A stretch of DNA of 64,000 nt from Mucidula mucida (GCA_015501055.1 JADNYV010000018.1:310001-374000), one strand, 5' to 3'; shown: positions 33,557 through 46,471, counted from the first letter of the stretch. Notes: generated from the sequence alone by a model not told the origin. Numbers and translations: made by a program.

Positions 33557-35826
33557 TATGCTATCTTATCTAGATACTGATAAGTCAGCCTTCCTTCGAA
33601 CAAGTCAAATGACTCAGTAAGCCCCGGGTCGACGAGTCACCGTCGCGTATAAGTAAACATGGGCTCTATTTCGAATTCGTCTTCCTACTCGAACCACCAT
33701 GCCCACTGAAACCAGTCCCCTCATCCACAACGAGGAGCTCGAGGCTACCATACACGATCACGAAGCTGTCTATAATCGGTTTCCTGTACGCGAAAAACGT
33801 ATGATCGTCGCGCTCGTATCATGGAGTGCATTACTTCCCAGTGCGTAAGCAAAGAGCCGCCATCCTACCGTCGGCGAACTTCAGTTGTTACCTGTAGTGT
33901 TCGCTTCGGGGACCTTCGTTCCTTCGATGCCTCAAATTGCTCATGATCTTGACTCGACTCCGGAAATCATCAGGTGGGACTTCGTCACCTATTAATTTCC
34001 CAGAAATTTCGAGATCTAAAACGCGTCTATGTGTTCCCAGTCTGGCTGTCAGCCTTTCTATATTTTCTACAGCCTTGGGAGCCTTGGTTTACGCTCCGTA
34101 TTCCATTTATTGTAGGTTCGCCTTCACTCTGTATTGCACCATCATGACGATATACGCCTTCTTCTAGATGGACGCCGCATAGCATACTTAACCGGGTCAC
34201 CGCTCTTATGCCTCGGGTCAATCGGAGTCTGCCTTTCGCGAACAGTTCCGGAACTGCTTGTGTGGCGGTGTATCCAGGCTCTGGGAACTTCTGGCGGTAT
34301 GGCTATCGGTGCCTCAGTAATCGGGGACATATACAAACTGACTGAACGAGGTCGAGGTCCGTGGCACGATGATGATTTCTGCCGACTCTGAATATGACTT
34401 GTAGCTATGGGCATCTTCTTCGGGGCGTCACTTGTAGGACCAGCACTTTCTCCTTTGGCTGGTGGTTGGGGGGCGCACTACGCTTCTTGGCGATGGACTC
34501 AATTCTGTTTGGGAGTCGCTGGACTTCTGACCTTCTTGTTGTTATTTACCTTTTTGCCCGAGACCAGTCATCCGGGGTCTAGGGGCATTGACAAGTATCG
34601 AGCAAAGCTTGGTGACAGCAACGGCTTCAAGTGGGTTTGGTTGAACCCTTTCGCCTCGTTTGCTATCTTGAGAAGTCCTAACATTCTCCTGGTCGTACGC
34701 ATTCGTCCTCCTCATGCTGTTCTACTACAGTCTGACGAGTTTATAGACTATTGCTAGCACGTTCTGTCTAATCACAGACTTCTGTTAGTCCTTTTTTTCG
34801 CAGTACTAAGCCGTCCTCATTGTCATCGTAGTCCTCATGATGCCCATTGCATATACAATTGTCAGTTTCATGTTCTTGAGCTCGTTTCCATTCTCATTTT
34901 TACGCAGGGAGTCCGTTACAACATTACGAACGAACTTGTCATCGGAGCTTGCTTCATACCCGTAGGACTTGGTAACATGAGTAGGTCGTGCACGCTCTGC
35001 TCTTCGCGTTCGCTAAACTTGGTGTCAAGTCGGTGCGCCACTAGCAGGCTTTTTGTCTGATCGCGTTGTAATCCGCTCAATCGAAAAACACGGTCCCAGT
35101 GTCTGGCTTCCCGAAGAGCGCCTCAAAGCCGCTCTTTTCGGAGCTCTTGTGCCCGTCCCGTTGTCCATCTTACTTTCTGGCCTCATCACTCAATACATAC
35201 CGGGCCCATTGGGGCTTACGCTCAACTTGATGTGCTTCCTGATGAACGGCCTCGGCGTCGATCTGGTGCTCACACCATTGTGCGCGTATGTTGTAGACAT
35301 CATGCGCGAGAGAAGTGCTGAAGTACTGGCTGTGACCATGTATGTTCTTGATCTTTGTCTTGTTCTATACTCATTCGCCACTCTTCAGCTCCTTTCGATC
35401 AATGTTGTTGGCTGCCGCGTTGACACTGGCCATCCCGAGCATCAAGCTCATTGGTGTCGCGGCTACTGACGCCATCGTAGCTGCAGTTGCATGGTTGTCT
35501 TTTGGGTTAATTCTGCTCGTGATACGCAACGGGCAGGCAATGAGAGATTGGATCGATGTGGGATATACCAAAGTCGAAGACGCGTGATATAGATGGTATA
35601 CAAATCATTAGAGCAAAATATAACTGAAGCAAATACGACATGACAGCGAAACGAACACTCAAGGATCCTCAATGATCAACCCGTCGCCCAGGTCCCCGTC
35701 TATTTCGTCGCCCTCTTCGTCGCCCAGTAAATCGCAGCTATCACCGTTTCTCAAGATCAACGACCTCACACGAGATAACTCTTCATCTGCGTCGCTTTTG
35801 GCCTTGGCCGTGAGGTCAGCGTAGAT
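33557..35826. repeat. Duplicated block, right (source) copy
   Basis: Partner of 25256-27465. It contains the intact MFS gene and runs about 170 bp into the coding 3' end of the convergent helicase gene. Because here the helicase is complete, this copy is inferred to be the original. Confidence 0.85.
33699..35587 (+). CDS. MFS transporter (DHA1-type drug/polyamine:H+ antiporter family)
   Basis: Twelve-helix carrier of the plasma membrane; substrate not predictable. Start MPTETSPLIHNEELEATIHD, then VALVSWSALLP, FASGTFVPSMPQIAHDLDST, LAVSLSIFSTALGALVYAPY, the loop GRRIAYLTGSPLL, GSIGVCLSRTVPELLVWRCI, QALGTSGGMAIGASVIGDIY, MGIFFGASLVGPALSPLAGG, HYASWRWTQFCLGVAGLLTF, FLPETSHPGSRGIDKYR, then the second half with FIPVGLGNMIGAPLAGFLSD, VWLPEERLKAALFGALVPVP and VDLVLTPLCAYVVDIMRERS, ending DWIDVGYTKVEDA. 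About eight introns, all with workable GT-AG sites and phases (for example donor GTGCGT at 33841). Intact, unlike its twin at 25400. Confidence 0.87.
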
Positions 35827-38800
35827 ATCAGCGGTCGGATCCCAAGAAATCCTATGACCCTTCCAACCCCCTTTCGTGTAGATGTAGTTCATGAAACCCC
35901 GCCAAAGAGGATCCAAAGAGAGCACCTCTGGATTACCGACGACAATCAGAAGGGCTTGGGCACGTGTAACGGCAACTAAATGGATGAGATTAGTATGCAG
36001 ATAGCATGAAGTGAAGCGATCTCACCGTTGAAACGTTGGCGATTGGCAACAAAGCCCAGAGAGCGTTTGATATCGGACGTGATGAACTCTTTGTTGCTTC
36101 GAACCGTCGAAATGATGATAACGCGTCGTTCTTGACCTTGGAATTGTTCGACACTGCCAACAGTAATATCCTCCAGCTTTGGGTCTTTCTTAAGCAGGTT
36201 CATAATTTTCATCCCCTGAGCGTGGTACGGAGTGATGACACCAATATCCTTTGCAACTAAAGCATCTAATGAGCGACCATGAAGACGAAGAGAAACCACG
36301 AGTTTACCGATGCCTCTTCTTCTACCATCAGCAATCAGGCCGGCGCAGTACTTCTTGACGATCGTAACTTCGTCGATGTTAAAGAATGACGGAGATGACT
36401 TTTCCCTTTGGTCCTTTCCAACAACAGCGTGGAACATGACGGGGAATCTCTTCGTAGGTAACGTTTCAACCGTTTCGAGGCTTCTCGTCAATGCGGCATC
36501 TGCACAAGCCTGAAGTTCGCCATCGTAAAATTGCTCATTCGGGAACCGCAAAATATCTGGGTGTGAACGGAAGCTCTTTACCAGCTTCATGATGCTGAGG
36601 AGTTTCGTTAATGATTGGTCTCAGCGAAACATGAAGTACGTACGTGACGCCACGACCGCCGTATTCAGGAGAATCTAAGCTATAACACGGCCGCGCCATC
36701 AACCTTTGCAGATAGCTCTGCTTCAGACCAAGGTCTTTTGCTAAACTGGAATGAACAATCGGACCCAGCTGCATCAGATCTCCGGCTAAAACGACATTGG
36801 TGTGCTTGTCGGCCAAACCTTTGATAGGAATGACAACCTCCGGCTCTTTTCCTTGGCCAGCCTCGTCCACGAAGACCCAAGCAAAATGACCCTTCTTGAC
36901 ACCTAGACCGTCCAAAGCGCCAGCACTGACACAGGTCGAGACAACTACGCGATATTTTAGAACCTTCTCAAGGGTAGGCATGGCGAAGATGTTATTGTCG
37001 TTATACAGCGAGAACGACCGTAATCCTTTCGGGAGATCTTTAAATTTACGAGTCAGTGAATTGAGTCTGAAGACCTCCATCGACGACCAGTGTGTAAGTT
37101 TCTCGGTCAAGATGTCTGCGGCAGAGTTGTTCGGCGTGCACGCAAGTATGCGGACATCCGGGTCACTTGACAGAAGCTGATTGATAGCCTCAACTAGAGT
37201 CACCGTTTTGCCTGTGCCAGGCCTAAAAGACAAGAGTCAGTCTCTAAGACGATAAAGGGATGCTTCCACGTACGGTCCGAATACGATGAACGGCACGCTG
37301 CCGCGTGGTCGGTGCACGATGGCGGCCACAGTTTCCATCTGCTCTCTGTTATTACCGACCGAGCGGTTGAAGGGCATGATTTCGTCAATGATGTCGGCCG
37401 ACATCCTTCGGGCGTTGGTAAGATGTTCAACATCTGGGAACAGGAGACGTGTGGGATTGTTCTTGTTAACGAGCGCCTGGTGCATACGTCGAAAAGAAAG
37501 ACGATTTAAGACAAAGCGGACTTCGAATTTGGCCTTCTTGTAGGTATTGAATTCATCGCTGAAGCGGACGCTGACATGCTTTTCTGCGACTTTGTGCACG
37601 CAACCCTCATACCAGGTGTTGTTGGTATGTTCGACTGCTCGAACTCGGATGAAGTCGCCAACGTTCACGGAGGGGCGCCCTTCAGAGAGACCCGCGACGT
37701 CAATGCTACGGGCATAATTCGTGAGATACAAGAAAGGAAGATGCCGAAACACCTACTTGTAGCGAGGATAATCCGCTTTGATCTCGACATCCGTCATAGA
37801 ATATGCGTCAAGGTCTTGTCTATGAGAAATTAACAGTATCATAAGAAAGGACTAGCACACAGTTCAAATTTCACTTGCCTCATCTGTTCCTCCTCCAGGT
37901 AAATCATAGTTTGAAAGTACGCGCCATAAGTCGATGCAGTAAAGGACGCTGGCATGAAATTCCTGACATCCTGGCGTGCAGAGCTCTTCAAGTAGCCTTC
38001 CTTCGTGTAGATCGTCCTGATCAGGGCATTAGGGATATCGAACATAGGAAGTCTTGAGACCCATTTAGTCGGCGTCCAGCTTGGAGGACGAAGGCTTCGG
38101 TTTATAGGTCCGTCCAGACGGATATTACGACGCTTGCGAGGCGTATATGCAGACACAGGACGCAGTTCTTCGTGGTCAGCCAAATCGCCGACCGTGGCAC
38201 TGATTGGGCGATGAATGATGAAGCGCCGGCGCTTTTCCTGATCGAAGAACTCAAGCTCGAGGGTATCTTCAAACTGTCCAGCATACGAAGGTTTGAATAG
38301 AATAGAAACAGTGCGAGAGCGTCCCGTCCTTAAAAACTTGGGACCAGGGGCAAGAGTAATTGAAAATCTAGACGTAGAAGCAGACTTTAAATGGTAGAAA
38401 CAATGCACCAATACGTGTACTTACTGAGTGTCATACTGACCTTTCCTGAAAGACGAAGCCAATCGACACTTGAGCAGGTATATGGGGGTCTCAGAGCCAT
38501 CCGTACGCGTAATGACTACGATAACGCGACGAGGCGCTGAGCTTTCGTCAACGATACCAAAATCGACACCCCGAGGAGCCGACACCGATATGCCATTCTT
38601 GTCCTGTTGTGCGATACTGAGCGTGGCCGCGATTTGCTCTTGCACAGAGTGCGTTTGCAAATGGGCATCAAAAGCATTCTCGGGAAAGTCCCTTCGGCAT
38701 TGAGGGCAGGAGAGCGTCGCTACAGACACTGGCTCTGCCCTCGGTCCTGCACGCTTCGACTGCACAGGGACCGTCCCTTTCATGATCTGCTGGTGCCTCC

Positions 38801-38945
38801 GACCACGTAAATGACCCGCAAGATTGCCCGTGTCAAGAATGAGGCCGCAAGAGCATTTGGAGATGTTGTGGAGGAGTGCGCACGTCCCTGAAGGCAGGGA
38901 GCAGCCTCCAGGAGCAACAGAATCATAGCACCAGCCCACAGGCAT
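35659..38945 (-). CDS. Mov10/SDE3-like SF1 RNA helicase with N-terminal Cys/His-rich region
   Basis: Upf1-like 5'-3' RNA helicase of the type used in RNA silencing and transposon control. N terminus: MPVGWCYDSVAPGGCSLPSG, then CSCGLILDTGNLAGHLRGRR and CPQCRRDFPENAFDAHLQTH, two zinc-finger-like units. A beta-rich middle follows, then MPFNRSVGNNREQME (Q-motif region). Helicase motifs: I PGTGKTVTLVEAI (about 37200), Ia ACTPNNSAADIL, II FVDEAGQGKEP (about 36870), III LAGDLMQLGPIV, IV GVITPYHAQGMKI, V VGSVEQFQGQERRVII, VI VAVTRAQALLIVVG (about 35960). Motif II is DEAG rather than DEAD, as in this family. Acidic tail. About seven introns. It converges on the MFS gene with 71 bp between stops. Confidence 0.9.
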
Positions 38946-39158
38946 GATGGTTCGAGTGCAAGCCGTGCTGCTTCCTCATGCCCGCGGCACTCAGGAAAAT
39001 GTATTGCTCAATCCTGGCTCAATCGGTTCGAAGTTTCGAGCGATCGATCGACGATCGTCAACAACGTACAAGGTAATCCCCGCCCTCACCAATGAATAGC
39101 GACATTCAAACATCGACAAGTACAACATTCTTTTGTTACACATAGACTAAAGTTTTGT

Positions 39159-40965
39159 TTACTTGCTATTTTCCGCGATGACTTCTTTTACTGCATCAGC
39201 AAATATCTTGTAGCCCTCCTTGATCTCCTCCGCTGTCGAATTCAGTGTCGGTATGAAGCGTATCACCTCATATATACTCGTAGTCAGGATAAGCAATCCT
39301 TTCTCAAGGCATTTCTGGGCCACCAGAGAAGCCACTTTAGCGATAGGCGGGGGAGCGTTTGCAGGCGACACCGGGAAGGTCGCGGACGCAAATTCCACGC
39401 CGATCATTAGGCCGCGTCCGCGAACATCAACAATGTAAGGTGAGATAGCGGGGTCCTTGGCGAGACTGTTGAGGGAGCTGAATAGTTCCGCAGATCTGCA
39501 TGATAGATATAAGAGAGTAGAAAGATGATCTATGATAGCGACTTTGCATACCGTGCCTTTACGTTGCTGAGAACCTTTTCTTCCTGCATAGCTTCTGCTA
39601 CAGCGACAGCCGCTGCACAAGAAACAGCATTTCCGGCATATGTACCACCCTATGATAGTGGTAAGACAAGGAACCAGTCTATGTAGCTTTCACATACCAG
39701 CATTCCTGGCTTCAGCTTGTCAGTCAGTTCCGTCCGGCTGATGACAGCGCTGAGAGGGAAGCCATTAGCCAGTCCCTGTGCACGATGGGGCGATAAGTAT
39801 GATTGATGTCATGAAGACATGATCTTACCTTAGCGGACAGAAGAATATCTGGCTTCACTCCACTTTCTTCGATCGCCCACCAAGTTCCGGTCCTTCCAAA
39901 TCCGCATTGAACCTCGTCTATAATGAGGAGTATACCATGCTCGTCGCATATCTGGCGTAACCCGCGAAGGAATTCAGGCGGAGCAGGAACATAGCCTCCC
40001 TCACCAAGGACAGTCTCGATGATGAGCGCCGCAGTGTCCTTCGGAGCGGATTGCTGAGCGAGCAACAGTCGGAGCTGATAGAGTGCAGCCTGAGTTAGAT
40101 CAGCTGTTGGCGTAGTCGGTGGCAATCCCATCTGGTGCCAGTATGGATATGGGGTTTTAAACGTGCCAGGCTAGTGTTACGCCACATGGTGAGTTGGACT
40201 GACGGGTTGAACGCGTGAGCATACCATGAGAGCACCGTTCCCTTCGAAATAGATCGTTTTGCTGGTCGTGACAGCCATGGCTCCATACGTTCGCCCATGA
40301 TACCCGCCTACAAATGGCATTCGATTGAGAGTAGATACTTGGAACGCGATCAATTTCACCTTGCATGCAGATAATGTTCGGGCGTCCCGTTATGATTCGC
40401 GCCATCTTTATGCTACATTCGACCGCTTCGCTTCCGGAGTTCCAGAAGAAAAACTGGGGTCGAGTAAGATTTGACGGCGGTTAGTGAGTCACCTGCAACT
40501 TACCGAGTCCAGCGATGGATGAGGCATCACAGGCAGTAGTTTTTCTATGAGGCGGAGGTACGGTGCGTGAAACGCGATACTGCACTAGTAAAAGACGCGT
40601 ATTGGTGTGTATGAACATCATAAAGCAGCGAGGAAGCTCACTTGTCCATGAACGAGGTTCATGCATTGATCGGCAGCGGCCTGGCTGACTTTGGGATGGC
40701 AATGGCCTAGAGATGGGTTAGATCTTTATGATAGGAAGATAACACGAAGTCTACCAAGGCCTGTCACACCAATGCCACAGCTAAAATCTAGGACTTTACG
40801 GCCATCTGTGAATTCCAGGTACGATCCGCTGCCTTTCGACATGATGCCATGGGTCAGACGGCCCAGTCCTTTTGTGACATGAGCTTTTCCTAATGCTTGA
40901 AGGCTGGATGATACAACTGAGTTGGCAGACTGCAGAGAATTATTGAATCTGTCTGACCTTCCCAT
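39159..40965 (-). CDS. Class III PLP aminotransferase (4-aminobutyrate transaminase-like)
   Basis: Moves an amino group from an omega-amino acid (GABA-like) to a keto acid. Start [20 protein letters not shown]. Motifs: [33 protein letters not shown] across an intron, [19 protein letters not shown] (PLP phosphate site), [51 protein letters not shown], and [18 protein letters not shown], where the Lys of SAK is the Schiff-base residue (split by an intron at about 39780-39830). Later [20 protein letters not shown] and [11 protein letters not shown]. Ends KEVIAENSK. About eight introns. Cytosolic by lack of a targeting signal. Acetylornithine-type specificity is an alternative. Confidence 0.9.
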
Positions 40966-41345
40966 TATGATGATGGTGGCTTCCGTCGAGTAATTCGTCC
41001 GTGTGGTCGCTTTATAGATTGCCGCTATTCATCGATTTGATTTGGATGGACGGCGGTCAGAATGTGTCCTGAACAAAAGATAACCTCCAAAAGAAACTAC
41101 GTCGATTATGACAGATGTTCCAGGTCATAGCGTAGCTACTATTACTGACTAGAGGTCGAGCCTGGCTTCAGCAACAAGTTAGAAACGAGCTAACGAGTTG
41201 GGCCGAGCGGATAAATCTTGAAGCTCAAGTATGAGTAAAATGTGCTTAGTCAGGTCGGGGATAACAGAGAATTCGCACGGAAATAAGTTGCAGGAGAGCA
41301 ACCACGGTGCTCGCTGTTCCCGACGACGACGAGACACTGTGTCCC
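40966..41345. promoter_or_regulatory. Divergent promoter region of the aminotransferase and LCB2 genes
   Basis: 380 bp between two start codons on opposite strands. I see no gene and no clear TATA box. Confidence 0.4.
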
Positions 41346-43488
41346 ATGCCCACAAGTTCGCCTCTGCCATCCCCTATGGCCTTGAATAGGTCTCCGCAGC
41401 AGTCTATGTTCAAGAAACGTTCTACCCCCTCCTTGTCTCATATGGCCTCCGCCGCGTCCTACCTTTCTGCCCTGTCTCAGGCCGATGCTCGAGCGCGCAG
41501 CAGTGGCGCCCATTCGCCGACATCCACGCCGGCACTTTCTCTCTCGTCGTCGGTGACGACGTCCACGGAAGATACCGTGTTGAACGAGTCGGACGTTGAC
41601 AACAGCGATGGTCTCGCCCTCCCTGCCCGTGCCCCAACCTCTGAGCAGGTCTTTACGACGGTGCACACAGAGTTTGGCCACTGCGCGGATGAGCAATACC
41701 GCTACGTCTCGCAGCACACGCCCGGTACAGAAGTCCCAGGTCACGTCGAACAGGACCCCCCTTACTACATCCTGCTCTCGACCTATATTAGCTACCTCAT
41801 TCTAATCTGCCTTGGTCACTTCCGCGACTTCTTTGGCAAGAGGTTCAGCCCAAAGTCTTACCGACACTTGATGCCCCACAACGTTCGTCGACTTGTTCGT
41901 TCCCTTTTTATGCGTGACTAATGTTTGCTGATTTTAGGGATACGCTCCCCTTAATTCTGATTTCGATTCGTTCTATACCCGTCGACTGAAAACGCGTATG
42001 GATGAGTGTTTCTCCCAGCCCATCACTGGTGTCGCTGGCCGGACTGTTCAACTCCTCGACCGCTATTCCGCCGACTACAATCATACCCAGATATTCACAG
42101 GCACCCGGACCCGCGCACTCAACATTTCTTCCTACAACTACCTCGGATTTGCTCAAGCCCGCGGAGGTTGCGCCGACGTAGTCGAAGAGACTATCAAGCG
42201 CTATGGAGTTTCCACGTGTGGAACGCGTCTCGAGGGTGGAACGAGTGAACTGCACAAGATTGGCGAGGCGCTTGTCGCCCAGTTCGTCGGTATGGAGGAC
42301 TCGCTGATCAGCTCAATGGGTTTCGCCACCAATTCCACTTTCATTCCTGCCCTCGTGAACAAGGGGTGTCTGGTTATTTCCGATGAGTTTAACCACGCCT
42401 CGATCCGCTTTGGTGTCCGTCTCAGTGGCGCGAGCGTTCGCATGTTCAAGCACAACGACATGAACAGTTTGGAATCTCTGCTACGCGAAGTCATCAGTCA
42501 AGGTCAACCCAAGACACATCGTCCGTGGAAGAAGATTCTTCTCATTGTTGAGGGTCTCTACAGTATGGAGGGTACTCTGCTCAATCTCCCGGTCGTAATG
42601 CAGTTGAAGAAAAAGTACAAGGTACATTTACAGCTTTTTGTTACCGCGTGCTTTACACTTATGTTCACTCAGTTCTACCTCTTCATCGACGAAGCTCACT
42701 CTGTTGGCGCTCTGGGCCCACATGGACGCGGCATTGCTGATTACTTTGGCGTAGACCCGCGGTCGATTGATATTCTCATGGGAACGTTCACGAAATCGTT
42801 CGGTGCCGCTGGCGGTTACATCTCTGGAAGTAAGGCTCTGATTGATCGCCTTCGTATTCGTGGATACTCTGGGGCATATGCTGAAGCCATGACGCCTCCG
42901 GTTCTTACTCAGATAATAGCCAGCATGGGGAGCATCATGGGTGTCAAGGTTCCGATCCCTCAATCGTCTAACTCTCGCCACAGTATCGGTCCTGCTGATG
43001 ATGAAATATATCAGCACCCTGGCCCGGCGCCCGTTTCTTCGCTCCCGTCATGGGTATCGTTACCTCCTGCGCTTTCATCGGGAGAAGAAGGACGTGATCG
43101 ATTGCGCCGTCTTGCATTCAATTCCCGTTATCTGCACACTGGACTGGTCAAAATGGGTTTCATCACATATGGACATCCTGCCTCGCCTATCGTTCCCCTT
43201 CTTTTGTTCAATCCGGGTAAAATGAACATGTTCCATCGGATGATGAAGGACCGTCAGACACCTATCATCGTGGTCGTTGTGGCGTACCCGGCGACACCAC
43301 TCGTGACCAGTCGAGTTCGGTTCTGTGTCAGCGCTGCACACACCAAAGAGGATATAGATATTGTGCTCCGTGCGTGTGACGAGATCGGCGATTACTTGGA
43401 CTTGAAGCACGGTATTCGCAAGTCGGAGAGATGGCCGGTCGAGGAGATTATTGAACGCGCAGTAGAAGTCGCCAACATTGAACCATAG
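41346..43488 (+). CDS. LCB2: Serine palmitoyltransferase subunit 2
   Basis: Condenses serine with palmitoyl-CoA, the first step of sphingolipid synthesis, at the ER with LCB1. The N terminus from ATG 41346 is Ser/Pro-rich, then PPYYILLSTYISYLILICLG is the membrane anchor, followed by FRDFFGKRFSPKSY. After a short intron (about 41883-41938) the core has MDECFSQPITGVAGRTVQLL, ALNISSYNYLGFAQ, YGVSTCGTRLEGGTSELHK, ISDEFNHASIRFGVRLSGA, VEGLYSMEGTLLNLP and FIDEAHSVGALGPHGRG. The PLP-binding lysine is in GTFTKSFGAAGGYISGS (about 42782-42832). Ends RWPVEEIIERAVEVANIEP. Two introns. The stretch after ASMGSIMG (about 42930-43080) is a Ser/Pro-rich insert. Intact and full length. Confidence 0.96.
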
Positions 43489-43938
43489 ATGTTTGTAGAG
43501 CATGCCATCATATTCATTGCGTGCTGTCGTATATTAGTCTCATCTTACTTAACTTTTATGTATATAAGTATTTTCTGGATTCATCTCGACGGTGCCCGTA
43601 GAAGCAGTTACACTTTGAAGAAAGCAGTGGGTCATGAGTGGATAAGACTGTCCATACCACGCTCAACCGTGGACAATCATCAATCCAATCTATCGCCTAC
43701 TGCAGTGGCGCAATGTACGACGACACGGAGGGCCAATCCGCTATTGCAGCATACGTATGGGTGTCTAGTCGCATCCCTAAGAATCTTCATCCTCCTCCAA
43801 CGGTGGCTGAATTCATCAAGTTCGCCATTGATCTGCTTTAATGAGTGTAAGCAGTGAGGTATCTACAATTAACTAGGATACAGAAGGTAGCTATACAACC
43901 GAAAAAGAGATGCGTGTCTAAATGGGATATCAAAGCAA
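43489..43938. other. Intergenic between convergent genes
   Basis: 3' flanks of LCB2 and the membrane protein. Nothing else supported. Confidence 0.4.
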
Positions 43939-46117
43939 CTAAGTATGCGTCCGAACCCATACAGGCGACTCTGTACTCGTTGGTTCACGGAAAGACGGGT
44001 ACACCGCTAAATGCATCGAAGACTGTGCTCCAGGATGCGCGGACGACGGTGTGTTGAAATGCAAGGACGAGTCGACCAGCGGACCGTGGATGGGGGAATG
44101 TGTCGCTTGGCTCTGCCAATATCCTGGGGGCTGGCTGTCCAGCGACTGCGAGCGGTCTGTGACCTGCTCCCCAAGATCATGATCATGATCATCCCACTCG
44201 TCGTCACTCCCCGCTGGGGACGCCGTTTCTTGTGTGGCAAGCAAGCGTCTCCTCGGTGGACTTTCCCTCCGTCGCGCCCACGCATCAGATATCTGACGGC
44301 CGTCGCGTGTCAACGGAGTGCTGTGGCGGCGAGAAGGACGAGAAAAACAAACCTTGGTCACGAAAGAGTCGGACCTGCCCAACTCTGAGCCATGCTCTGC
44401 CACCAGCGTCGACGCGGTCATCTGCGTCTCAGATCTTTCCGGGGCGGCGCGATAATCTGAGGGCTGTCCTGGTCTGTTGGGTGCTAGTACGAAGTGGGAC
44501 AACCGATTCGGGACCAGCGGATGCTCTTCCTGGTGAGTTCGGATCTCGGTCATCAGAGGCTGTTGGTCAGAATTAGGCTGATGGCCGTGCATCTCAGATG
44601 GAAGGTGATGAGTGCTACGAGACGCTGGTTGATATGAGGGGTCGAACTGCGCTTGGACTGTATATCCACTCTGTAATCGCTTCCATAGCGTCTTATTACG
44701 CCGTAAAAGAAACTAGAAACTGTTAGTCTTTGATTTGGGAAGCAGGGAGGAACATCATCATACAAATAAAGACAATAGAAGAGCAAGAACGATAACGGAT
44801 GTGATGGATGTACCAATGATTAGAGCGGAATCTGGTCTAAATGAGAGCAAGTCAGTCTCGAGTCAACGAAACCCAGGAAACAAAAAGCCTACGTATCCCC
44901 CGAGTCGTCGTCTTTCTTGCCAGTGTGAGTAGACGTTGAAGACGCAGTAGGGGTGGTGGTCGTAGATGAAACTACACTTGTGCTGATGATGTTCATAAGC
45001 CATCGAGCGTGACTTGAAGAACAAAAGTTCGCACCTCGCCTGATCCGAGAAAACAAGCGCATAGTCAATCTGCAATAATCTGTCCGGGTCCTCGTTTTTC
45101 ACAATCACGCTGTGTTCTCCAGAGTCCAAATTGTTCGCATGAAAAAGAAGAACCTGCGCGTCGTAGGTCTGACGAACCGCTGGAAAGTTCTGAGGTTCAT
45201 TGCCGTCAAGTTGAACGGTGTATCTTGAGTTTTGCGGGCCTATGGTACCATAGACGGACACGGCATCACCTAGAAGAGTATTATATGACGCCACGCCCTA
45301 GATGGCAAGATGAAAATGACGGACATACCCTAGCAAAAATAAGATGATGATTTAGGAAACATAACGAAAGATTGCTCACAGTAAATGTATAATTGACGAA
45401 AGCACCCGCATGAGTGGTCGAACTAAGAATGTCAATGTCAGGCACTCGCTCCGATTAGTCCTTATCCACCACGTACTGGCCAGTCGCGTTCATAAACTTC
45501 ACCAGATCATTCGTCGGCGCTGTCCATGCACCCTGCGGCGACCATGTAAACGCAGACCGAGTATCATCCAGCAATTGCGGTGGAGATTCCTTGTAGCTCC
45601 CGTCCCCCACCTTCGCGGTCCAGTAGATCTATGCAACATGAACACAAACACAAACGCGCCAGGTCATTGGTGGAACACGCACACAATCGATATCCAACGA
45701 CAGATTCCCGCTATTCCGCATCAACACGCTATGGCGCGTCTGGTCGAGCCCGGTGACATTATACAGCACTGAGTGATACTCCCCGGGGCCATCCACGAAC
45801 GCGCTCGACGTTTCCACGAGCTGGCCATCTAGCCGGACAGTATATTCGCCTCGGAAGTTCCTCCTTGCGCCGAAAATCGTTACGCCCGTGCCCTCAAAGC
45901 CGAACCATGCCTCCGCGCCTTCCTGAAATGTATGCGTATAGGACTTGCCCCAATACCTGCCACACAATCGATCAACTTGTGGGGCAACGTACTACTACAC
46001 AGAGACACACCTCTCCACCTCCGGATCTTTCTCCACGTTTCCCTGCTCCCAAGAGCCCTCAGGGCTGTATAAAATGAGTGGACTCGAATCGTCAATGGTC
46101 GTGTTGAGGGTGTACAT
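43939..46117 (-). CDS. Single-pass membrane protein with tandem carbohydrate-binding-like domains
   Basis: A common Agaricomycete surface-protein design. From ATG 46117 it reads MYTLNTTIDDSSPLILYSPE. Domain 1 (about 45680-45960) has HTFQEGAEAWFGFEGTGVTI, GEYTVRLDGQLVETSSAFVD and LDQTRHSVLMRN. Domain 2 (about 45060-45640) has SAFTWSPQGAWT, DAVSVYGTIGPQNSRYTVQL and GEHSVIVKNEDPDRLLQIDY. The two are weak repeats resembling galactose-binding-like beta sandwiches. A Ser/Thr linker (SSTSVVSSTTTTPTASSTST) precedes the helix SITSVIVLALLLSLFVLWFL (about 44790), then RRNK and a long disordered tail. A signal-peptide exon is expected upstream (46118-46400) but I could not fix it. Ligand unknown. Confidence 0.7.
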
Positions 46118-46471
46118 CCTCCCTCGCCTCAGCGACCACCACAGATTCGTTCAGAATTGAAGGAAATGAAACGAAGGCTGACCGCCAGGTTATGAACAGT
46201 TACAATGTGAGCTTCCAGGAGGGGACCAGTAATGCGGCACGCTGCTGTCATGATACGGGTCGGACTAGCGACCGATTGATGGACAACCTCAATGATACTC
46301 ATCACGAACTTGAAGAACGTCGAAACAGCGAACAAGTTGAACAAGAGCGATATAACGACTGCATCTTTGTCGTAGCTTGCCATCCGATGTTGATTATAGA
46401 GTAATGATAGATAAAAGTTCAAAAGCAACAAAGCAAGGAGCAAGTAGAAGAGAAGAGATTACGCAAATGAA
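46118..46471. other. Upstream region of the membrane-protein gene
   Basis: May hold its missing signal-peptide exon. A minus-strand hydrophobic frame VVISLLFNLFAVSTFFKFVM (about 46320-46385) is one candidate. Confidence 0.3.

Noticed and set aside
33699..35587. Considered that the right MFS copy is also a pseudogene because its open frames are short
   Set aside because: All short frames join through workable GT-AG introns in phase, and every conserved segment is present.
43939..46117. Considered a lectin or glycoside hydrolase
   Set aside because: The domains look only broadly like galactose-binding sandwiches; no catalytic residues or named lectin motif seen.
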